Assembly: GCA_035543335.1 (NCBI GenBank)
Contig: DASZZH010000019.1
Location: 1-48,140, forward strand
DNA length: 48,140 bases
Source of the DNA: Burkholderiales bacterium
Lineage (GTDB): Bacteria; Pseudomonadota; Gammaproteobacteria; Burkholderiales; JAHFRG01
Direction: 5' to 3'
Both the position numbers and the translations under genes were made by a program. Below the pieces are notes generated by a model. That model saw only the letters and a program-made list of their open reading frames with translations. It was not told where the DNA came from and ran no database searches. This document shows positions 1-10,811 of this stretch, piece by piece. Positions within the stretch are counted from its first letter, which is position 1. Every line of letters begins with the position of its first letter.

Positions 1-157
1 CTACGGGCTGTTCCGCTTTCTGGTGGAGTTTACCCGCGAGCCGGACTCGTTTTTGGGCCTGCTTGCTCTTAATTTGAGCATGGGGCAATGGCTCTCGCTG
101 CCGATGATAGCGGGCGGGATCTGGATACTGTGGTGGAGTTACCACAAACGAGTTTAA
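1..157 (+). CDS. lgt: Prolipoprotein diacylglyceryl transferase, C-terminal end (partial)
   Basis: Only the last 51 codons are in the window; reading starts at base 2 and stops at TAA 155-157. The translated end ([17 protein letters not shown], then [10 protein letters not shown] and a closing hydrophobic helix) matches the conserved C-terminus of Lgt, the inner-membrane enzyme that moves a diacylglyceryl group from phosphatidylglycerol onto the lipobox cysteine of prolipoproteins. The ending SMGQxLSxPM followed by a final transmembrane helix is typical of the family. The gene runs off the left edge, so start, promoter and operon partners cannot be seen. The tRNA-Ala gene follows 123 bases downstream, with no obvious terminator between them. 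Confidence 0.88.
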   Translation, partial: YGLFRFLVEFTREPDSFLGLLALNLSMGQWLSLPMIAGGIWILWWSYHKRV

Positions 158-230
158 GTCTTGCGCGCCACGCGGAAACTCGTCGAGCGGAACGGTGTTG
201 CTTTAAGGCGGCGTAATTTGCATATCCGGG

Positions 231-262
231 TTGGTGAATGCGGGCGTTTTCCCGAGTATAAT
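231..262 (+). promoter_or_regulatory. Probable sigma-70 promoter of tRNA-Ala
   Basis: A perfect TATAAT -10 box lies at 257-262, 18 bases before the mature tRNA 5' end, a usual distance for a tRNA promoter. The -35 is poorly defined: TTGGTG at 231-236 is the best sequence match but its spacing of 20 is long. The -10 call is firm; the -35 is tentative. Confidence 0.5.
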
Positions 263-280
263 AGTTTCCCTTTCCGCAGT

Positions 281-356
<76 letters not shown>

Positions 357-364
357 TTCCCACT

Positions 365-1780
365 TCAAGTCGAAACCTGCCTGGGTAAAGTTACGATTAC
401 CTGCAAGCCGGACGTTTCCCGGTTTCTGCAAGCTATGTCGCCCCGGTGGTCGCGTGCAATACTGCGGGCAATGCTAAGACCCAATCCCGTGCCGCCGCTG
501 TCGCGATTTCGCGAGGTTTCAATCCGGTAAAAGGGAGCAAATACGTTTTCCTGTTCTTCCGCAGGAATTCCCGGGCCTTCGTCCTCAATCTTCAGGACTA
601 GATGCGCTTCTTCTTCCTGCACGATGATAGTCGCGTTGTTGCCGTATTTCACGGCATTTTCGATAAGGTTGTTGAGGCAGCGCTTGAGCGCACGTGGTTT
701 GCCCACGAATGCAGAGGCGGTGTTACCCTTTATACGGACTTGGTATCCCATTTCTTCGAAATCAGCCTGCAGGCTTTCCAGAAGAGCCATGACGTCGATA
801 GGTTGAAATTGTTCATCAACCTCCACGCCGCGCATAAAATCCAACGTCGTCCGAACCATTGATTCCATCTCGTCGAGATCTTTTGCAAACCTGGCCCTGA
901 GCTCGGGCTCGTCAAGCAACTCAGTGCGCAAGCGCAGGCGTGTAATTGGCGTTTTCAGGTCATGGGACATCGCTGTCAAGACGCGAGTCCGGTCATTGAC
1001 ATAATTTGCCAGGCGCGACTGCATTTTGTTGAAGGCGTGTGCGGCACTGCTTACTTCGGAGGGGCCGGACTCGTCAATGGGGGGTCTGTTTATGTTCTCC
1101 CCAAGATTTTTCGCGGCTTCTGCCAGCGACGACAAAGGCTGCGTTACCCAGCGAACGGCGATAAGCGAGAGTATTACGACCGCCGCCAGCCTGACCGAGA
1201 GATCGAAAGCCAGCCGATATGGCCAGCGCCCCGGCTCCCTCGGAAACTGGTCCCGAAAATTGACGAGGGTTCCATCCGCCAAACTCACTTGGGCGGTAAG
1301 CGTCAAAGGCCGGAACCTCGATTGCTCCCGCCGCAATGTTTCAGCGTCCGGCTTGGGCCCACTTGGACCCGAACCCGTTTCTTCTCCGCTCGAACTTGCG
1401 TCGACGCCATACATCACCCGCGTCCTGATTGTCCTTTGACTGCCTAAAATGGATCGTAGCCCGGCTGCAAAATCCTGGGCTGTATCACCCAATTCAGGAT
1501 CTGATTTTTCAACAAAACCAGCGCCGCTGCCCAACGATGCCGAAAACGTGTTGCTGTTGAACAACGGCACAACGCTGCGCCGCTGTTCCGCATTGAGCGC
1601 CTCCAGGACACGGACTGCGTCATTTATCTTTTGCGCGACCCGGGTAACCCGTATCTGAACGATATGCTGCTCCCGTTCCCGAAACAGGATGGCGGCGCTC
1701 AGAATCTGCGCGGCAATCAGCCCCAACACCAATACCAGCACCATGCGGCCGAAGAGGCTTCTGGGCAGCAGCCACTTCAT
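365..1780 (-). CDS. Sensor histidine kinase, EnvZ-like
   Basis: A 471-residue membrane sensor kinase. Order: short cytoplasmic start, TM1 about 12-32, a periplasmic sensor region about 33-190, TM2 about 193-211, HAMP about 212-262, and a HisKA dimerisation helix with MSHDLKTP (phospho-acceptor His273). The ATPase domain has an N-box NLIENAVKYG (Asn375), a G1 box DEGPGIP at about 400 and a G2 box GGTGLGLS at about 429. All catalytic motifs are present, so it should autophosphorylate and serve the regulator encoded just upstream. Its start codon overlaps the regulator stop by four bases (ATGA, 1777-1780), so the pair is translationally coupled. Placement beside spy and an mdtABC-type pump suggests an envelope- or drug-stress signal, as in BaeSR or CpxAR. 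That role is inferred from context; the kinase core itself resembles EnvZ. Confidence 0.93.
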   Translation of the reverse strand: MKWLLPRSLFGRMVLVLVLGLIAAQILSAAILFREREQHIVQIRVTRVAQKINDAVRVLEALNAEQRRSVVPLFNSNTFSASLGSGAGFVEKSDPELGDTAQDFAAGLRSILGSQRTIRTRVMYGVDASSSGEETGSGPSGPKPDAETLRREQSRFRPLTLTAQVSLADGTLVNFRDQFPREPGRWPYRLAFDLSVRLAAVVILSLIAVRWVTQPLSSLAEAAKNLGENINRPPIDESGPSEVSSAAHAFNKMQSRLANYVNDRTRVLTAMSHDLKTPITRLRLRTELLDEPELRARFAKDLDEMESMVRTTLDFMRGVEVDEQFQPIDVMALLESLQADFEEMGYQVRIKGNTASAFVGKPRALKRCLNNLIENAVKYGNNATIIVQEEEAHLVLKIEDEGPGIPAEEQENVFAPFYRIETSRNRDSGGTGLGLSIARSIARDHRGDIACRNRETSGLQVIVTLPRQVST

Positions 1781-2499
1781 CTTTCCATCTCCACCTCGGC
1801 GGCAAGTACGTAGCCTTCGCTGCGCACCGTTTTTATGATGGCCTGTTCTCTTGCATCATCGCCCAAGCGTCGCCGCAAGCGGCTTACCTGAACATCAATG
1901 CTGCGCTCAAAGGGTTCCGTCTCGCGGCCCTGCATCAGATCCATCAACTGGTCTCGCGTCAAAACCCGATTAGGGTGCCCCAGAAATATCCGCAACAAGC
2001 GGTACTCCGACCCGCTCAGCGGCGTCACCACACCGGCGGGCGACACCAGGTGGCGAGAAACTGCGTCGAGTCGCCAGTCCGCAAAACGAATCGCACGCGT
2101 TTCGTCAGGCTTAAGATTGTCGGGCAAAGATCTTGCGCGCCGCAGAACCACTTTGATGCGGGCGAGCAGTTCCCGGGGGCTGAACGGCTTCGGCAAATAG
2201 TCATCCGCCCCTATCTCCAATCCGATAATACGGTCGGTTTCTTCGCCGCGTGCGGTGAGCATAATGACCGGTGTTTGGTAACGTGCCCTCAACGACCGAC
2301 ATAGCAACAGCCCATCGTCGCCCGGCAACATGACGTCGAGTACGATTAGATCGACACGCCCGCCGTCGACAGCCTCCCACATGCCGCTGCCATCCTTTAC
2401 CGCCGTTACGCGATAGCCGGATTTCGTAAGATACTCATGCAGCAGGCGCCTAATCTCGGCGTCATCGTCCACCACCAATATGTGATCCGCGACTTCCAT
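1777..2499 (-). CDS. OmpR-family response regulator
   Basis: A 241-residue two-domain regulator. The receiver domain has the acidic pocket VVDDD (11-13), phospho-acceptor Asp55 in VLDVMLPG and the conserved Lys104 in YLPKPF. A winged-helix DNA-binding domain follows, with RSIDVQVSRLRRRLGD and the terminal hairpin IKTVRSEGYVL. The receiver is closest in feel to OmpR. I chose the ATG at 2499 because the domain begins right after it (MEVADHILVVDDD). A longer reading to 2553 would run into the palindromic operator at 2544-2560 and adds an unconserved tail. No strong Shine-Dalgarno is seen. It is the first gene of the regulator-kinase operon and diverges from spy-mdtABC. It is probably autoregulated through the shared intergenic palindrome. 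Confidence 0.92.
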   Translation of the reverse strand: MEVADHILVVDDDAEIRRLLHEYLTKSGYRVTAVKDGSGMWEAVDGGRVDLIVLDVMLPGDDGLLLCRSLRARYQTPVIMLTARGEETDRIIGLEIGADDYLPKPFSPRELLARIKVVLRRARSLPDNLKPDETRAIRFADWRLDAVSRHLVSPAGVVTPLSGSEYRLLRIFLGHPNRVLTRDQLMDLMQGRETEPFERSIDVQVSRLRRRLGDDAREQAIIKTVRSEGYVLAAEVEMER

Positions 2500-2538
2500 G
2501 AAAAATTTATACCCCGTCTTTAAGTCATCTCGAAGCGC

Positions 2539-2593
2539 ATTTTTGTAACACAATGTTACAGGTTCCGTTCCCGCCAGGATATGTTACAAAAAT
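2539..2593. promoter_or_regulatory. Candidate response-regulator operator in divergent intergenic region
   Basis: A perfect palindrome TGTAACA-CAA-TGTTACA lies at 2544-2560. A third half-site, TGTTACA, lies at 2582-2588. The outer arms ATTTTTGTAACA (2539-2550) and TGTTACAAAAAT (2582-2593) are exact 12-bp reverse complements. Repeated half-sites between a response regulator gene and its probable target operon fit OmpR-family dimer binding. No canonical -35/-10 is obvious for the spy side, which fits an activator-dependent promoter. Which protein binds is inferred. Confidence 0.6.
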
Positions 2594-2719
2594 CCCGCTG
2601 GCGGAGAAGCCCCAATCACATTGCAGTGATTAAATAACAGATGTCGCACAGTGCTTGTCGGCGCGAATTTTTCGGCGCCGCCATGCTTTATATAGAGTTA
2701 AAACTGAAGGAGACCCAAG

Positions 2720-3199
2720 ATGAAGACCTCGAAAATCATCCTTGCCATCGCCGGCCTGTCGCTGGCTGGGGGCATGCTTACCGGCGCAGCAGCGCCTCAA
2801 ACGGCTTGGCAGGACAGGCCATTTAACCGGATGTTCAGCGAACAGTTGCACACGCAGCTAAAACTCATGCCCGATCAGGATCGGCAGTGGGAGGCGCTTA
2901 AAGATGAGGAAAGGTCGCTGCGCGAAAAAATGATGGAATCCCGCAGGCAGCTGCATGATGCAGCTGACGCGGAATTCGCCAAGCCCCACCTGGACTTGGC
3001 AGCCCTGGGTACGGCAGCGGACACGGCCCACGAGCAAATTTACGCAGCACGCAGGGATTTCCGTCAACATGCACTCGCGTTTTACTCCGGGTTATCGCCT
3101 GAGCAGCAAGAGGTAGTGATAAACGCCATCAAAGAAAAACGCCAACGGATGGAACGCTTCCTGGAAAAACGGCATCAACGCCAATCCGGGGAAGGTTGA
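2720..3199 (+). CDS. Spy/CpxP-like periplasmic chaperone
   Basis: A 159-residue protein with a signal peptide (MKTSKIILAIAGLSLAGG, cleavage likely near residues 23-25) and an all-helical, highly charged mature part. Two LTxxQ-like motifs typical of the Spy/CpxP fold appear as LMPDQDRQW (about 52) and LSPEQQEV (about 126). Spy and CpxP act in the periplasm as ATP-independent chaperones or as feedback inhibitors of an envelope kinase. Start ATG 2720 has a clear AAGGAGA Shine-Dalgarno at 2707-2713. The stop overlaps the mdtA start by one base (TGATG), so it heads the pump operon. In enterobacteria spy and mdtABC are both BaeR targets, which makes this linkage meaningful. Whether it behaves as Spy or CpxP cannot be told from sequence. 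Confidence 0.82.
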   Translation: MKTSKIILAIAGLSLAGGMLTGAAAPQTAWQDRPFNRMFSEQLHTQLKLMPDQDRQWEALKDEERSLREKMMESRRQLHDAADAEFAKPHLDLAALGTAADTAHEQIYAARRDFRQHALAFYSGLSPEQQEVVINAIKEKRQRMERFLEKRHQRQSGEG

Positions 3200-4518
3200 T
3201 GCCGAAAGAAAGTCAACTGATTAATCCGTCCATGCGCGCGGAAAGAAAGCCGCTTTTCGCCGGCGTGCCGCGCCGGCTGTGGATTGGGTTGTTGCTAATG
3301 TGCTTGCTGGCCGCAGCGGCGTATCCGCTGCTGACCAAACTTGGCGATACACAGACGTCTGCTTCCAAGCGCGGATCGGACTTGCCGGCCAAAAGCCAGC
3401 CCGTTGTGGTTGCAGCGGCGCAAACAGGCGATATCGACGTTTATCTTACCGGCCTGGGCTCGGTCACGCCTTTAAATACCGTTACCGTGAAGAGCCGCGT
3501 TGACGGACAGTTGCTCAAGGTGATGTTTAAGGAAGGCCAGTTCGTCCATGCCGGAGATTTGCTGGCGGAGATCGATCCGCGACCGTTTCAAGTGCAGTTG
3601 ACACAAGCCGAGGGTCAAATGGCGCGCGACCAAGCCCTGCTGAAGAACGCGCAGCTCGACCTGGGGCGCTACAGCACGCTGTTTGCGCAGGATTCGGTCG
3701 CGAAGCAGCAACTGGACACTCAAGCAGCCCTGGTGCGTCAATACCAGGGTGCGGTGAAAACCGACCAGGGGCAGATCGACAGCGCCAAGCTGCAACTCGT
3801 CTACACCCGAATTACCGCGTCCATCGACGGGCGCGTGGGACTACGCCAAGTGGACCCGGGCAATATCGTCCACGCCAGCGATCAGAATGGTTTGGTGGTG
3901 GTTACTCAATTGCAGCCGGTCACCATCATCTTTACCATTCCCGAAGATAGCATTCCCCAAGTGATGAAAAAACTGCAGGCGGGTAACCCGCTTGTGGTAG
4001 ACGCCTACGACCGTGCAGGCAAAACCAAACTCGCCACCGGTTTCTTGCTGACCGCGGACAACCAGATCGACCCCACCACCGGCACCGTCAAGCTTAAGGC
4101 GCAATTCGCCAACGACGACTACAAACTGTTTCCCAACCAGTTCGTGAACGCGCGCATGCTCATAGACATCAGAAAAGGCGCCACGGTTATAACGTCGGCC
4201 GCCATTCAGCGCGGCAGCCTGGGCACGTTCGTCTACGTCGTGAAACCGGACCAGACGGTGACGGTGCGGCAGGTGAAGCTGGGGCCAACGCAGGTTGAAC
4301 AAACGGCCATCGAAACCGGCCTTGTGCCCGGTGAAATCGTCGTCATCGATGGCATGGACAAGTTGCGCGAGAGCGCCAAAGTCGAACCCGTCTCGCGCGA
4401 CACGGGCGTGGCGTCCGCGATAAGTCGGCGTCCTCCAGATGAGGAACAACGTCGCGGAACGCGCAACGGGGCGCAGAAGGATACGTCCAAGAAACCCGGC
4501 AACGGAACCGGCGAATGA
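3199..4518 (+). CDS. mdtA: RND efflux periplasmic adaptor, MdtA-like
   Basis: A 439-residue membrane fusion protein joining the inner-membrane RND pump to the outer-membrane channel. It has a single N-terminal membrane anchor (about 27-46), then a lipoyl/barrel-sandwich half starting [11 protein letters not shown], a coiled-coil hairpin (about 125-195), the second lipoyl half [18 protein letters not shown], a beta-barrel domain ([13 protein letters not shown]) and a membrane-proximal domain. The order and motifs follow E. coli MdtA closely. The charged tail of about 40 residues after the last domain is low-complexity and unconserved. I prefer ATG 3199, which overlaps the spy stop and has GGGGAAGG just upstream, over the in-frame TTG at 3196. 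The stop overlaps mdtB by ATGA. Confidence 0.93.
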   Translation: MPKESQLINPSMRAERKPLFAGVPRRLWIGLLLMCLLAAAAYPLLTKLGDTQTSASKRGSDLPAKSQPVVVAAAQTGDIDVYLTGLGSVTPLNTVTVKSRVDGQLLKVMFKEGQFVHAGDLLAEIDPRPFQVQLTQAEGQMARDQALLKNAQLDLGRYSTLFAQDSVAKQQLDTQAALVRQYQGAVKTDQGQIDSAKLQLVYTRITASIDGRVGLRQVDPGNIVHASDQNGLVVVTQLQPVTIIFTIPEDSIPQVMKKLQAGNPLVVDAYDRAGKTKLATGFLLTADNQIDPTTGTVKLKAQFANDDYKLFPNQFVNARMLIDIRKGATVITSAAIQRGSLGTFVYVVKPDQTVTVRQVKLGPTQVEQTAIETGLVPGEIVVIDGMDKLRESAKVEPVSRDTGVASAISRRPPDEEQRRGTRNGAQKDTSKKPGNGTGE

Positions 4519-7500
4519 ATCCCTCTCGTTTATTCATCCTGCGGCCGGTTGCGACCTCGCTTTTGATGCTGGCCATCTTGCTGTCCGGCATTGTCGCCTA
4601 CCGACTGCTGCCGCTCTCCGCGCTGCCGGAAGTCGATTACCCGACCATCCAGGTGGTGACACTTTATCCGGGCGCCAGCCCCGACGTGATGACTTCGTCG
4701 ATTACCGCGCCGCTCGAACGCCAGTTCGGCCAGATGCCGGGGTTGAACCAGATGTCATCGACGAGCTCGGGCGGCGCATCGGTGATTACGCTGCAGTTCA
4801 GCCTCGCGTTGAGTCTCGACGTGGCCGAGCAGGAAGTGCAGGCGGCCATCAACGCGGCCGGAAACCTGCTTCCCACGGACCTGCCCACACCGCCGATCTA
4901 CAACAAGGTCAATCCGGCCGACGCGCCGATCTTGACGCTGGCGATCACGTCTAGGACGCTGCCGCTGCCCAAGGTGGAGGACCTGGTTGACACTCGGCTC
5001 GCGCAGAAGATTTCCCAGCTGCCGGGCGTGGGCCTGGTAAGCATCAGCGGCGGCCAGCGGCCCGCGGTGCGCATCCAGGTTAACCCGAAGGCCTTGGCGG
5101 CCTACGGCATGAGCCTCGACGATGTGCGCACCGCGATCGGCAGCGCCAACGTGAACCAGGCCAAGGGCAGCTTCGACGGCCCTGCCCGCGCCTCCACCAT
5201 TGACGCCAACGACCAGCTCAAATCCGCCGACGAATACCAGCGGCTCATCATTGCCTACAGGAACGGGGCACCGGTGCGTCTGACGGACGTGGCCGAGGCG
5301 GTAGACGCCGCCGAAAACGCACGGCTCGCCGCGTGGGCCAATGACCAAGCCGCGTTGATCATCAATATCCAGCGCCAGCCCGGCGCCAATGTGATTGAGG
5401 TGGCGAACCGCGTCAAGCAGCTCTTGCCCCGGTTGCAGGCCACCTTGCCCGGCTCGGTGGAGGTGAGCCTGCTCACCGACCGCACTACCACCATACGCGC
5501 CTCGGTCAAGGATGTGCAGTTCGACCTGATGCTGGCCGTGGCGCTGGTGGTGATGGTGATCTTCCTGTTCCTGCGCAACGCCTCCGCCACCGCCATTCCG
5601 AGCGTGGCGGCACCGCTGTCGCTGGTGGGTACTTTCGGCGTGATGTACCTCGCCGGCTTCAGCATCAACAACCTGACGCTGATGGCGTTGACCATCGCCA
5701 CCGGCTTTGTGGTGGACGACGCCATCGTGGTGATCGAGAACATCGCCCGCTACATTGAGCAGGGCGAGCCGCCGTTGAAAGCCGCGCTCAAAGGCGCCGA
5801 GCAGATCGGTTTTACGATTATCTCGCTCACTTTTTCGTTGATCGCGGTGTTGATTCCGTTGTTGTTCATGGGCGACGTGGTGGGGAGGCTGTTCCGCGAA
5901 TTCGCGATCACCCTCGCGGTGGCCATCCTGATCTCGGCTTTCGTCTCGCTCACGCTCACGCCGATGATGTGCGCTAAGCTGCTGCGCTACACACCCGAGG
6001 CCGAGCAGGGGTGGTTCTATCGCAAGGGCGGCGCGTTCTTCGATGCAGTGATTCGGCGCTACGGCGTGATGCTCAACTGGGTGCTGGACCGCCAGGGCGC
6101 CACGCTGCTGGTCGCGATCGGCACGCTAGTGCTCACGGTGCTGCTGTATATCTACGTGCCCAAGGGCTTTTTCCCGGTGCAGGACACGGGCGTGATCCAG
6201 GGCATTTCCGAAGCCCCGCAATCCATTTCTTTCTCCGCCATGGCACAGCGGCAACAGGAGCTGGCCCGCGTGGTGTTGCAGGATCCGGCGGTTGAAAGCT
6301 TGTCGTCGTTCATCGGGGTGGACGGCACCAACGTCACGCTCAACAGCGGGCGCATGCTCATCAACTTGAAGCCGCTCGACGCCCGCGGTGTTAGTGCCGT
6401 GGACGTGATCCGCCGTCTGCAAGGGAAGTTCGCGCAAGTGGAAGGCATCACGCTCTATATGCAACCCGTACAGGACCTGACCATCGAGGATCGGGTGAGC
6501 CGCACCCAGTACCAGTTCAGCGTCGAGGACGCCGACCCGGACGAATTGAGCGCCTGGGTGCCCAGGCTGGTGGAGAGGCTGCGCCAGATCCCGCAACTTG
6601 CAGACGTGGCGAGCGACCTGCAGGATCAAGGACTGCAGGCCTATGTGGATATCGACCGCAGTACCGCGAGCCGGCTCGGCATCACGCCGGGGGCAATCGA
6701 CAACGCCCTCTACAACGCCTTCGGCCAGCGTCTGGTTTCCACCATCTTCACTCAATCCAATCAGTACCGCGTGGTACTGGAAGTGCAGCCCGAGTTCCAG
6801 CAGGGTCCGGCGGCGCTGGACGACATCTACGTTGCGACCGCTCCGGTTGTCCAAGCGACCACGATTGCTCAACCAACGACCAGTAGTCCACAAATACCGC
6901 GGCAGGTAAAGCTCAGCACGATCGCGCGAGTGAGCGAGCACCCCGCGTCGCTGGTAGTCAACCATCTTGGCCAGTTTCCGGCGGCGACCATTTCGTTCAA
7001 CCTGGCGCGCGGTGCCTCCCTCGGCGACGCGGTGAAGGCGATTCGCACCGCCGAACAGGAAATCAGCCTGCCGCTCAGCGTGCAGACCAGCTTCCAGGGC
7101 GCCGCGCTCGCTTTCAAGGCCTCGCTCAACAACACGCTGCTGCTGATCCTCGCCGCTATCATCATCGTGTACATTGTGCTCGGTGTGTTGTACGAGAGCT
7201 ATATCCACCCGATCACGATTCTTTCGACGCTGCCCTCGGCCGGCGTTGGTGCACTGCTGGCACTCATGGTCTCGGGGAAAGACCTGGACATCATCGCGAT
7301 CATCGGCATCATCTTGCTGATCGGCATCGTCAAGAAGAACGCGATCATGATGATCGACTTCGCCCTCGACGCCGAACGCCGGGAAGGCAAGCCGCCCCGT
7401 GACGCGATCTTCCAGGCCTGCCAGCTGCGTTTCCGGCCGATCCTGATGACTACCATGGCGGCGCTGCTCGCGGCGCTGCCGCTGATGCTCGGCACCGGCA

Positions 7501-7682
7501 TCGGCGCGGAACTGCGCCAGCCGCTGGGCATCACCATGGTGGGTGGGCTGCTGGTGAGCCAAGTTTTGACGTTGTTCACCACCCCGGTCATCTATTTGGC
7601 GTTCGACCGACTCGCGCGACGTGTCGAGGCGCGCCGTTCGCGCAAAATTGACGGCCGCGAAGCTGACGGGGTACGGCCGTGA
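4515..7682 (+). CDS. mdtB: RND efflux transporter subunit, MdtB-like
   Basis: A 1055-residue inner-membrane proton-driven transporter of the HAE1 RND family. It starts with the standard [18 protein letters not shown] helix. It keeps the TM4 proton-relay acids in [16 protein letters not shown] and the TM10 lysine motif [16 protein letters not shown], with two large periplasmic loops and about 12 membrane helices. Two different RND subunits in a row (this and the next gene, roughly alike along their length) is the hallmark of MdtB/MdtC, which form a heterotrimer that exports bile salts, novobiocin and metal or flavonoid stressors in E. coli. A Thr/Gln/Pro-rich insertion near residue 780 ([17 protein letters not shown]) is absent from the partner. 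It overlaps mdtA and mdtC by four bases each. Confidence 0.94.
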   Translation: MNPSRLFILRPVATSLLMLAILLSGIVAYRLLPLSALPEVDYPTIQVVTLYPGASPDVMTSSITAPLERQFGQMPGLNQMSSTSSGGASVITLQFSLALSLDVAEQEVQAAINAAGNLLPTDLPTPPIYNKVNPADAPILTLAITSRTLPLPKVEDLVDTRLAQKISQLPGVGLVSISGGQRPAVRIQVNPKALAAYGMSLDDVRTAIGSANVNQAKGSFDGPARASTIDANDQLKSADEYQRLIIAYRNGAPVRLTDVAEAVDAAENARLAAWANDQAALIINIQRQPGANVIEVANRVKQLLPRLQATLPGSVEVSLLTDRTTTIRASVKDVQFDLMLAVALVVMVIFLFLRNASATAIPSVAAPLSLVGTFGVMYLAGFSINNLTLMALTIATGFVVDDAIVVIENIARYIEQGEPPLKAALKGAEQIGFTIISLTFSLIAVLIPLLFMGDVVGRLFREFAITLAVAILISAFVSLTLTPMMCAKLLRYTPEAEQGWFYRKGGAFFDAVIRRYGVMLNWVLDRQGATLLVAIGTLVLTVLLYIYVPKGFFPVQDTGVIQGISEAPQSISFSAMAQRQQELARVVLQDPAVESLSSFIGVDGTNVTLNSGRMLINLKPLDARGVSAVDVIRRLQGKFAQVEGITLYMQPVQDLTIEDRVSRTQYQFSVEDADPDELSAWVPRLVERLRQIPQLADVASDLQDQGLQAYVDIDRSTASRLGITPGAIDNALYNAFGQRLVSTIFTQSNQYRVVLEVQPEFQQGPAALDDIYVATAPVVQATTIAQPTTSSPQIPRQVKLSTIARVSEHPASLVVNHLGQFPAATISFNLARGASLGDAVKAIRTAEQEISLPLSVQTSFQGAALAFKASLNNTLLLILAAIIIVYIVLGVLYESYIHPITILSTLPSAGVGALLALMVSGKDLDIIAIIGIILLIGIVKKNAIMMIDFALDAERREGKPPRDAIFQACQLRFRPILMTTMAALLAALPLMLGTGIGAELRQPLGITMVGGLLVSQVLTLFTTPVIYLAFDRLARRVEARRSRKIDGREADGVRP

Positions 7683-10600
7683 ACTTCTCCGCTACTTTCA
7701 TTGAGCGGCCGGTCGCCACGACTCTGCTCACCTTGGGCGTAACGCTCGCTGGCCTGGTCGCTTTCAAGCTGCTGCCGGTTGCGCCGCTGCCGCAGGTGGA
7801 TTTTCCGACCATCTCAGTGCAGGCGTCGCTGCCGGGCGCGAGCCCCGAGACCATGGCCGCGACCGTGGCCACGCCGCTGGAGCGCTCGCTCGGCCGCATT
7901 GCAGGCGTCACGGAAATCACCTCGTCAAGTTCGCTCGGCTCGACACGCGTGGTCTTGCAGTTCGACCTCAACCGCGACATTGACGGCGCCGCCCGTGACG
8001 TGCAGGCGGCGATCAACGCTGCCCGCAGCCTGCTGCCCACGGGGCTGCCGAGCAATCCGACCTACCGCAAGGTGAACCCGGCCGATGCGCCGATCATGAT
8101 TCTGGCGCTGACTTCGGACACCATGACGCAGGGCCAGATGTACGATGCGGCCTCGACCATACTCGCCCAGAAGTTATCGCAGGTGCAGGGCATCGGCCAA
8201 GTGAACGTAGGCGGCAGTGCGCTACCGGCGGTGCGGGTGGAATTAAACCCGGCCGTGCTCAACAAGTACGGCATCGGGTTTGAAGACGTGCGTGCGGCGA
8301 TCGTGGCCACCAACGCGAATCGGCCCAAGGGCGCGGTCGAGGACGGCGATAAGCACTGGCAGATTTACGCCAACGACCAGGCCAAGAAGGCCGCCGAGTA
8401 CCTGCCGCTCATCGTGGCTTACCGCAACGGCGCCGCGGTGCATCTGTCGGAGGTGGGTGAGGTGGTGGACTCGGTGCAGGATCTCCGCAATGCGGGATCG
8501 GCAAACGGAAAGCCGGCAGTCCTGGTGATTCTGTACAAGCAGCCCGGTGCGAACATCATCGAGACCATCGATCGGGTCAATACGCTGCTGCCTTTGCTGC
8601 ACGCCTCGATCCCGAGAGCGATTGATCTGTCTGTCGCGCTGGACCGCACGCCGACCATCCGCGCCGCGCTGCACGATGTCGAGCGCACCCTCTTGATCTC
8701 GAGTGGACTGGTAATCATGGTGGTGTTCCTGTTCCTGCGCAACGTGCGCGCCACGCTGATCCCGAGTGTCACGGTGCCGGTGTCGTTGCTCGGAACTTTC
8801 GGCGTGATGTACCTGGCCGGCTACAGCCTGGACACTCTGTCTCTGATGGCGCTCACCATCGCCACCGGGTTCGTGGTGGACGACGCCATCGTGGTGCTGG
8901 AAAACGTTTCTCGCCACATCGAAGAAGGCGTGCCGCCCATGAAAGCGGCGTTACGAGGCGCACGCGAAGTGGGTTTTACTGTGCTGTCGATGAGCCTCTC
9001 ACTGATCGCGGTGTTCATTCCCATCCTGCTCATGGGTGGCATTGTCGGCAGGTTGTTTCGCGAATTCGCTGTCACCCTGTCGGCGGCGATCCTGGTGTCG
9101 CTTGCGGTATCGCTCACCATGACGCCGATGATGTGCGCGCGGCTGCTGAAGCAGGAAACAAAGCGCAAGCAAGGGCGCTTCTACCAAGCAAGCGAGCGGG
9201 CGTTCGCCGCGCTGCTGCGCTGGTACGAAAGGACGCTCGCCTGGGCGCTGCGGCACGGGCGCTTCATGCTGCTGCTGCTCGCCGGCACCGTCTGCCTCAA
9301 CGTTTACCTGTACGTAATCGTGCCCAAGGGCTTCTTTCCTCAGCAGGACTCCGGGCGGTTGACCGGCAACATTCAGGCAGACCAAAGCATCTCGTTCCAG
9401 GCGATGCGGCAGAAGCTTGCCGATTTCATGGAGATCATCCGCAAAGACCCGGCGGTGGAGAGCGTGGTCGGCTTCACCGGCGGCTCCCGGGTCAACTCGG
9501 GCTTCATGTTCGTCTCGCTCAAGCCGCTCAAGGAGCGCAAGCTGTCGGCGGACCAGGTGATTGCGCGGCTGCGCGGCAAGCTCGCGCGCGAGCCCGGTGC
9601 GAGCCTATTCCTGCAAGCGGCGCAAGACATCCGCGTGGGCGGGCGGCAGAGCAATGCCCAATACCAGTACACGCTGCAAGCCGATGAGCTCGGCGATCTT
9701 CGCACCTGGAGCCCGCAAATCTTGCAGGCCCTAAGCCAGTTGCCCGAACTGGCCGATGTGAACACCGATCAGGAGGACAAAGGTCTGCAGACCTCCTTGG
9801 TCATCGACCGAGACACCGCCGCGCGCCTCGGGGTGACGACGAACCTGATTGACGCGACGCTCAACGATGCCTTCGGTCAGCGCCAAGTCTCGACTATCTA
9901 CAATCCGCTCAACCAGTACCGCGTGGTCATGGAGGCCGCGCCGCAGTACTGGCAAATCCCGGCGACGCTGAACAACGTCTATGTGAGCACGAGCGGCGGA
10001 GCGCAGGTGCCGCTTTCGGCTTTCGCACACTACGAGTTCACCAACACGTCGCTCGGCGTCAACCATCAGGGCCAGTTCGTAGCCTCCACGATCTCTTTCA
10101 ACCTCCCGGTTGGCGTTTCGCTCTCCGACGCGACGCGCGCAATCAACGACACGCTTAACCGCATCGGTGCGCCAACCTCAATCCATGGCAGCTTCCAGGG
10201 CACCGCGCGGGCTTTCCAGGCCTCGCTCGATAGTCAACCGTGGCTGATCCTGGCGGCGCTGCTCACGGTCTACATCGTGCTCGGCGTGCTGTATGAGAGC
10301 TACGTGCATCCGATCACCATCCTGTCGACGCTGCCGTCGGCCGGCGTGGGAGCGATTCTTGCGCTGCTTTTGTTTCACACCGAGTTCAGCATCATCGCGC
10401 TCATCGGCGTGATTCTTTTGATCGGCATCGTCAAGAAGAACGCGATCATAATGATCGATTTCGCGCTCGACGCGGAGCGCAGGCAGGGGCTCGCCCCTGA
10501 GCAGGCGATCTACCAGGCGTGCCTGCTGCGTTTTCGCCCGATCATGATGACCACTATGGCTGCGCTGCTGGGCGCGGTGCCGCTTGCAGTCGGCTTCGGC

Positions 10601-10792
10601 GAAGGGGCGGAGCTGCGCCGTCCGCTTGGCATCTCGATCGTTGGCGGGTTGATGGTGAGCCAGCTGCTCACCCTATATACCACTCCGGTGATCTATCTAT
10701 ATATGGATCGCTTCCGCTTTTGGTGCCAACGGGTTTGGGCGAAGCGCACCGGTCTGGCCGCAACGCGCACGGCGCCGAATAGCGTCGGATGA
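7679..10792 (+). CDS. mdtC: RND efflux transporter subunit, MdtC-like
   Basis: A 1037-residue second RND subunit, starting with GTG at 7679 within the GTGA overlap of the mdtB stop. It has the same architecture as its partner: an N-terminal helix [20 protein letters not shown]4 acids in [13 protein letters not shown], the TM10 motif [16 protein letters not shown], and periplasmic porter and docking loops. The protein is expected to assemble with MdtB, the MdtA-like adaptor and the outer-membrane factor downstream. Which of the two subunits is truly B or C follows gene order by analogy with E. coli and is not proven. Only 19 bases separate its stop from the next start. Confidence 0.93.
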   Translation: MNFSATFIERPVATTLLTLGVTLAGLVAFKLLPVAPLPQVDFPTISVQASLPGASPETMAATVATPLERSLGRIAGVTEITSSSSLGSTRVVLQFDLNRDIDGAARDVQAAINAARSLLPTGLPSNPTYRKVNPADAPIMILALTSDTMTQGQMYDAASTILAQKLSQVQGIGQVNVGGSALPAVRVELNPAVLNKYGIGFEDVRAAIVATNANRPKGAVEDGDKHWQIYANDQAKKAAEYLPLIVAYRNGAAVHLSEVGEVVDSVQDLRNAGSANGKPAVLVILYKQPGANIIETIDRVNTLLPLLHASIPRAIDLSVALDRTPTIRAALHDVERTLLISSGLVIMVVFLFLRNVRATLIPSVTVPVSLLGTFGVMYLAGYSLDTLSLMALTIATGFVVDDAIVVLENVSRHIEEGVPPMKAALRGAREVGFTVLSMSLSLIAVFIPILLMGGIVGRLFREFAVTLSAAILVSLAVSLTMTPMMCARLLKQETKRKQGRFYQASERAFAALLRWYERTLAWALRHGRFMLLLLAGTVCLNVYLYVIVPKGFFPQQDSGRLTGNIQADQSISFQAMRQKLADFMEIIRKDPAVESVVGFTGGSRVNSGFMFVSLKPLKERKLSADQVIARLRGKLAREPGASLFLQAAQDIRVGGRQSNAQYQYTLQADELGDLRTWSPQILQALSQLPELADVNTDQEDKGLQTSLVIDRDTAARLGVTTNLIDATLNDAFGQRQVSTIYNPLNQYRVVMEAAPQYWQIPATLNNVYVSTSGGAQVPLSAFAHYEFTNTSLGVNHQGQFVASTISFNLPVGVSLSDATRAINDTLNRIGAPTSIHGSFQGTARAFQASLDSQPWLILAALLTVYIVLGVLYESYVHPITILSTLPSAGVGAILALLLFHTEFSIIALIGVILLIGIVKKNAIIMIDFALDAERRQGLAPEQAIYQACLLRFRPIMMTTMAALLGAVPLAVGFGEGAELRRPLGISIVGGLMVSQLLTLYTTPVIYLYMDRFRFWCQRVWAKRTGLAATRTAPNSVG

Positions 10793-10811
10793 AGAAGTTG
10801 TGGAGGTTAGA

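Noticed and set aside
2500..2553. Longer start for the response regulator
   Set aside because: The extra 18 residues are not part of the receiver domain and the start would sit inside the palindromic operator.
6126..7562. Long open frame (478 codons) on the minus strand opposite mdtB
   Set aside because: It is rich in His/Arg/Gln/Asp as expected for an antisense shadow of GC-rich membrane-protein DNA, has no recognisable domain and lies wholly inside mdtB.
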